Below are positions 61,175 to 64,000 of a stretch of 64,000 nucleotides of DNA, one piece after another. The DNA comes from Rallus limicola (lineage: Eukaryota; Chordata; Aves; Gruiformes; Rallidae): positions 65,284,229 through 65,348,228 of the forward strand of contig JAKCOZ010000004.1 of NCBI GenBank assembly GCA_022605955.1, given 5' to 3'. A model generated the notes under the pieces. It had not been told where the DNA came from and made no database searches. It was given only the letters and a program-made list of their open reading frames with translations. How positions within the stretch are numbered: the first letter of the stretch is position 1; each line of letters opens with the position of its first letter. Position numbers and translations under genes: made by a program.

Positions 61175-61180
61175 AATAAA
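61175..61180 (+). terminator. Candidate poly(A) signal of the short ASCC3 isoform
   Basis: A perfect AATAAA in ATGACAATAAAGTTTGCAGTG, with a TTTGCAGTG (G/T-rich) stretch just downstream, about 450 nt after the candidate stop codon. A second AATAAA lies at 61,604-61,609. Confidence 0.45.
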
Positions 61181-61830
61181 GTTTGCAGTGTAAAAAGTAA
61201 GATCATGTATTTAGAGCAAGTAGGAAAAAATGTCTAATGAAGGGGCAAAAAAGTTACAAGCAAAATAATTGCTTGCTATGCTTAGCTGCTGATGTTACCT
61301 GTGAAAATAATTTGGCAGATTTGTGTCCTCTGTATTAATAACAGAAAACACATTAGTTGTGGGTTTTATATTTTTGAGATTTTTATTCTGCCTAAGATGT
61401 CTGCAAAAACTTTTTCCCCCCCACCTATTTTCTTGTCTCCCCAAACTTTTAACATTTTACTGCTGGTGTGGTGGGTAGGTATTGCAAGTTGAAAGACTTG
61501 AATGTAATAGTGGTAATTTTTTGTTGAGTGGAGAGGAGAAAACAAATGCATGATTATTTAGTTAGAATGAGTTAGAAAGAAACCATCAGCTTTAACACTT
61601 CTGAATAAAGATGTGTAGTGTTATCAAGACAGAAACCAGAACAGATGAATGAGGCACAAACTGAACTGACAGTAATGTTCCAACCATCATTGTCATCAAT
61701 GTATAGTAGAGAAAGGGAATTCCTTGTATGCCTTTTTAATCTTAATTTCAAGGAAATGAAATCTCAGCCTAAGCAACAGATACTGTAATATTCGTTTACA
61801 GGGAAAATGTCACTTATTGAAATTATCTCC
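61181..61830 (+). other. ASCC3: ASCC3 intron 3 (canonical isoform), nothing assigned
   Basis: AT-rich intronic sequence or part of the 3' UTR of the candidate short isoform, depending on which AATAAA is used. No transposon recognised. Confidence 0.5.
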
Positions 61831-62157
61831 TTCCAGTACCTGAAGGGGGCCTACAAGAAAGCTGGTGAGGGACTGTTTATAAGGGCATGTAGTGATAGAA
61901 CAAGGGGCAGTGGTTTTAAACTAGAGCAGGGTAGTTTAGATTAGACATTAGGAAGAAGCTCTTCACTATGAGGGTGGTGAGACACTGGAACAGGTTGCCA
62001 AGAGACGTGGTGGAGGCCCTGTCCCTGGAGGCATTCAAGGTCAGGCTTGATGAAGCTCTGAGCAGCCTGATCTGGTTCAAGGTGTCCCTTCTTACTGCAG
62101 GGAGTTGGACTAGATGATCTTTAAAGGTCCCTTCCAACCTAATGCTTTCTATGATTC
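61831..62157 (+). repeat. CR1 LINE 3' fragment in ASCC3 intron 3, sense
   Basis: It starts TTCCAGTACCTGAAGGGGGC and includes GAACAAGGGGCAGTGGTTTT, GAGGGTGGTGAGACACTGGA and TTGGACTAGATGATCTTTAA. It ends GTCCCTTCCAACCTAATGCT then TTCTATGATTCC. Confidence 0.96.
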
Positions 62158-64000
62158 CGGTCGGCTTAAAAACAAGAAGAAAAGAGTAGCATCAAGCAGT
62201 CCATCTCTTGCCATCTTGTCTGCCTCATTATATTTGGAGGGGAGGTATCTCTTTCTCAAGAGATACTTCCACAAATAGAAGACCTTAGTAATAAAGGAGA
62301 TTGCGTGGACAGAAAACCAAAGGACTTTTTCTCAAATCATTCAGTACAGGTGCTCTTTTAGTTTAGTGATGTGTACTTCTGTTCCAGTGCAAGTGACTTG
62401 AATTACTGATGAGTATTTGAATGCTAGGAATGTAAAAGTGAAGTTCATGCAGCCAAACACAGATCTTTAAGTTTTTGGATGTTGGGTTGTTTGTTTTTTT
62501 TTCTTGTGATACCTATTTAGTTAATGCTGAAAGGGAGGTTGAATCACCTTTTTCCTTTGAGATATACTTATGTGTATATTCTTTATGTATGTACCTTATG
62601 CTGTGTATCTTCCCTGTGTAGGTATCTAATTATTGTGTAAATATCACCACCAATCCCCTGCATCAACTTTTCAGCTTTTCAAAGCACACCATGGGGAAAT
62701 TCAGGAGAAATACTGAATGTTTAGTGACCTCCATTTATATGTTAACGTTTAGTTCATCAGCCTTGTTCCATCTGCTTACATTGGATTTCATTTGCTCTTT
62801 CCTGTTATGTTGTAGGGGTAAAAAACCCCTTGCTTTTGCTGGGGCTAAATCTAAAATTTGAATCAAGTCACAAATAACAATGTCAAAGTAATTAAGAATC
62901 TTCCCACTTATTTCAGTCAGTTTAACTGGCAGAAAACCGGGACATAGTAGACCAAATATGTAGGTCCATAACTGAATAGCAGCAGGATACAGAGGCAAGC
63001 ACAAGACAGTTTCATTGCTGAAAAGAGAATAGCCACATTTACGATGCTGGAAGTGTGCCTTTTGGGGGGTTTAAAAATTAATAATATTGTTCCTTTTAAA
63101 AGAAAGTTTGTTTTAATAATTCTTGTGAATGAGTCATGCTGGGAGTTATTCGCCAGTGTTATCGCTTAAATTACACTGTTTTCTTCTGGAGCAATGATAA
63201 TTGACCAAATGAAGACATCTTGACAATAGCAGCTTGTACCTCTCTACAGTAAGCTTTTAAGATGTTTTAGAAATTATGCAATCTTGTAAGAAATGTTACT
63301 TCTATGAATAATGTTGGAGTAACCTACCAAAATTTTTAGAACACAATTTCTAAACTTTAAAAAAAGTCTGAATGTTTCCCTGATATAAAACTAACAGAAA
63401 ACACCAGGATTCTGTCTGGTTTTGTTTGGTTTGTGCTTTAAAAAACTTGTTTAATAGTGACATTTTTGTTCGTATGGTGGTTTTGCTTATATTTCCTTGA
63501 GAACCTTTACAGATATTTGTGTAAGAGGTAAATTCTTGTTTTTCTCTAACAAGATATTTTTATTTGCATTATGTTGATACGGTTTAGTTATAAATCCGAA
63601 GTAACACATTTCTTTGGGCAATTTTTCTAACACATATTCTGTAGTAATTCTGTTGGGAATAGAATACTACATAAAAGGATGTAGTAATTCCCAACTGAGT
63701 TCTCTACATTTAGTTTGCTATGAATATTCAGATTAGGCATTGAATAAACATTGATACAAAGTGGAAATTTGTTACCTTTAAGGAGCTCATAAATATACTA
63801 TTGTGAGCATAAGACCACAGGCAGTTTTTTCATCTTGGAATAATAAAGCGTTGTTAATCCTTAATATGAATATCTAGGAAGTAGAAAGATAATGAAGACA
63901 CATGCTTTATTATTGCTACTTGTTGTTATGGTCTTAGTTTCATCTCTCTCTGTTGCTGAGACTTGCATCAGGAAGTTGAATACAGTTGTGTTAGAGGTAA
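62158..64000 (+). other. ASCC3: ASCC3 intron 3 continuing past the window end
   Basis: AT-rich, with only short reading frames. I found no sequence encoding the next conserved ASCC3 residues, so the canonical exon 4 must lie further on. Confidence 0.6.

Noticed and set aside
1..64000. Bacterial-type systems (CRISPR arrays, operons, phage, toxin-antitoxin) and tRNA/rRNA genes
   Set aside because: The sequence is vertebrate nuclear DNA. No regularly spaced repeats, ribosomal sequence or tRNA A/B-box pair with cloverleaf was seen.

Overview
This window looks like part of a bird nuclear genome. It is AT-rich and interspersed with chicken-repeat-1 (CR1) LINE fragments that end in the avian 3' signature (ATTCTATG-type repeats after a TCCCTTCCAAC block). 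It also carries avian endogenous-retrovirus LTRs, and a CpG-island promoter is followed by small exons in large introns. One protein-coding gene is recognisable: the 5' end of ASCC3 (activating signal cointegrator 1 complex subunit 3, the large helicase of the ASCC/RQT complex) on the + strand. A neoavian, possibly passerine, host is suggested by the long LTR family described below, but this is an inference.

Layout. Positions 1-43,200 are intergenic, with no gene I can support. In mammals the ASCC3 5' end faces GRIK2 across a large gene desert, and this stretch is probably the avian counterpart. It holds six CR1 fragments (517-583, 7,369-7,639, 11,633-12,152, 24,157-24,490, 30,379-30,583, 35,088-35,440) and a set of LTRs. 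The LTRs are an ERVK-type 3' end (1-109), a long-family LTR (18,255-19,236), an ERVK-type LTR with clear target-site duplications (31,839-32,434), and a cluster at 38,427-42,946. The cluster contains a long-family LTR, an LTR with primer-binding-site-like leader, a weaker LTR remnant, and an LTR split by a second, ERVL-like LTR. No gag, pol or env reading frame survives anywhere.

About 43,236-44,270 is a CpG island, the probable ASCC3 promoter and untranslated first exon. Intron 1 runs to 58,622 and contains further CR1 and LTR insertions, including a 1.2-kb LTR bracketed by a 5-bp duplication (52,084-53,303). Coding starts at 58,677 in exon 2 (30 codons), followed by exon 3 (59,561-59,711, 50 codons plus one base). 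Together they give the conserved N-terminal 80 residues. The next canonical exon is not in the window.

The most interesting observation is a candidate alternative last exon about 0.8 kb after exon 3 (60,487-60,725). It has a good 3' splice site, joins exon 3 in the correct phase, stays open for 79 codons, and is followed by AATAAA at 61,175 and 61,604. Human ASCC3 is known to make a short transcript from an alternative last exon just after the same exon, so this could be the avian equivalent. I could not test this with transcripts or alignments. Several apparently exon-like minus-strand reading frames in intron 1 proved on inspection to be antisense LTR or CR1 sequence and were rejected.
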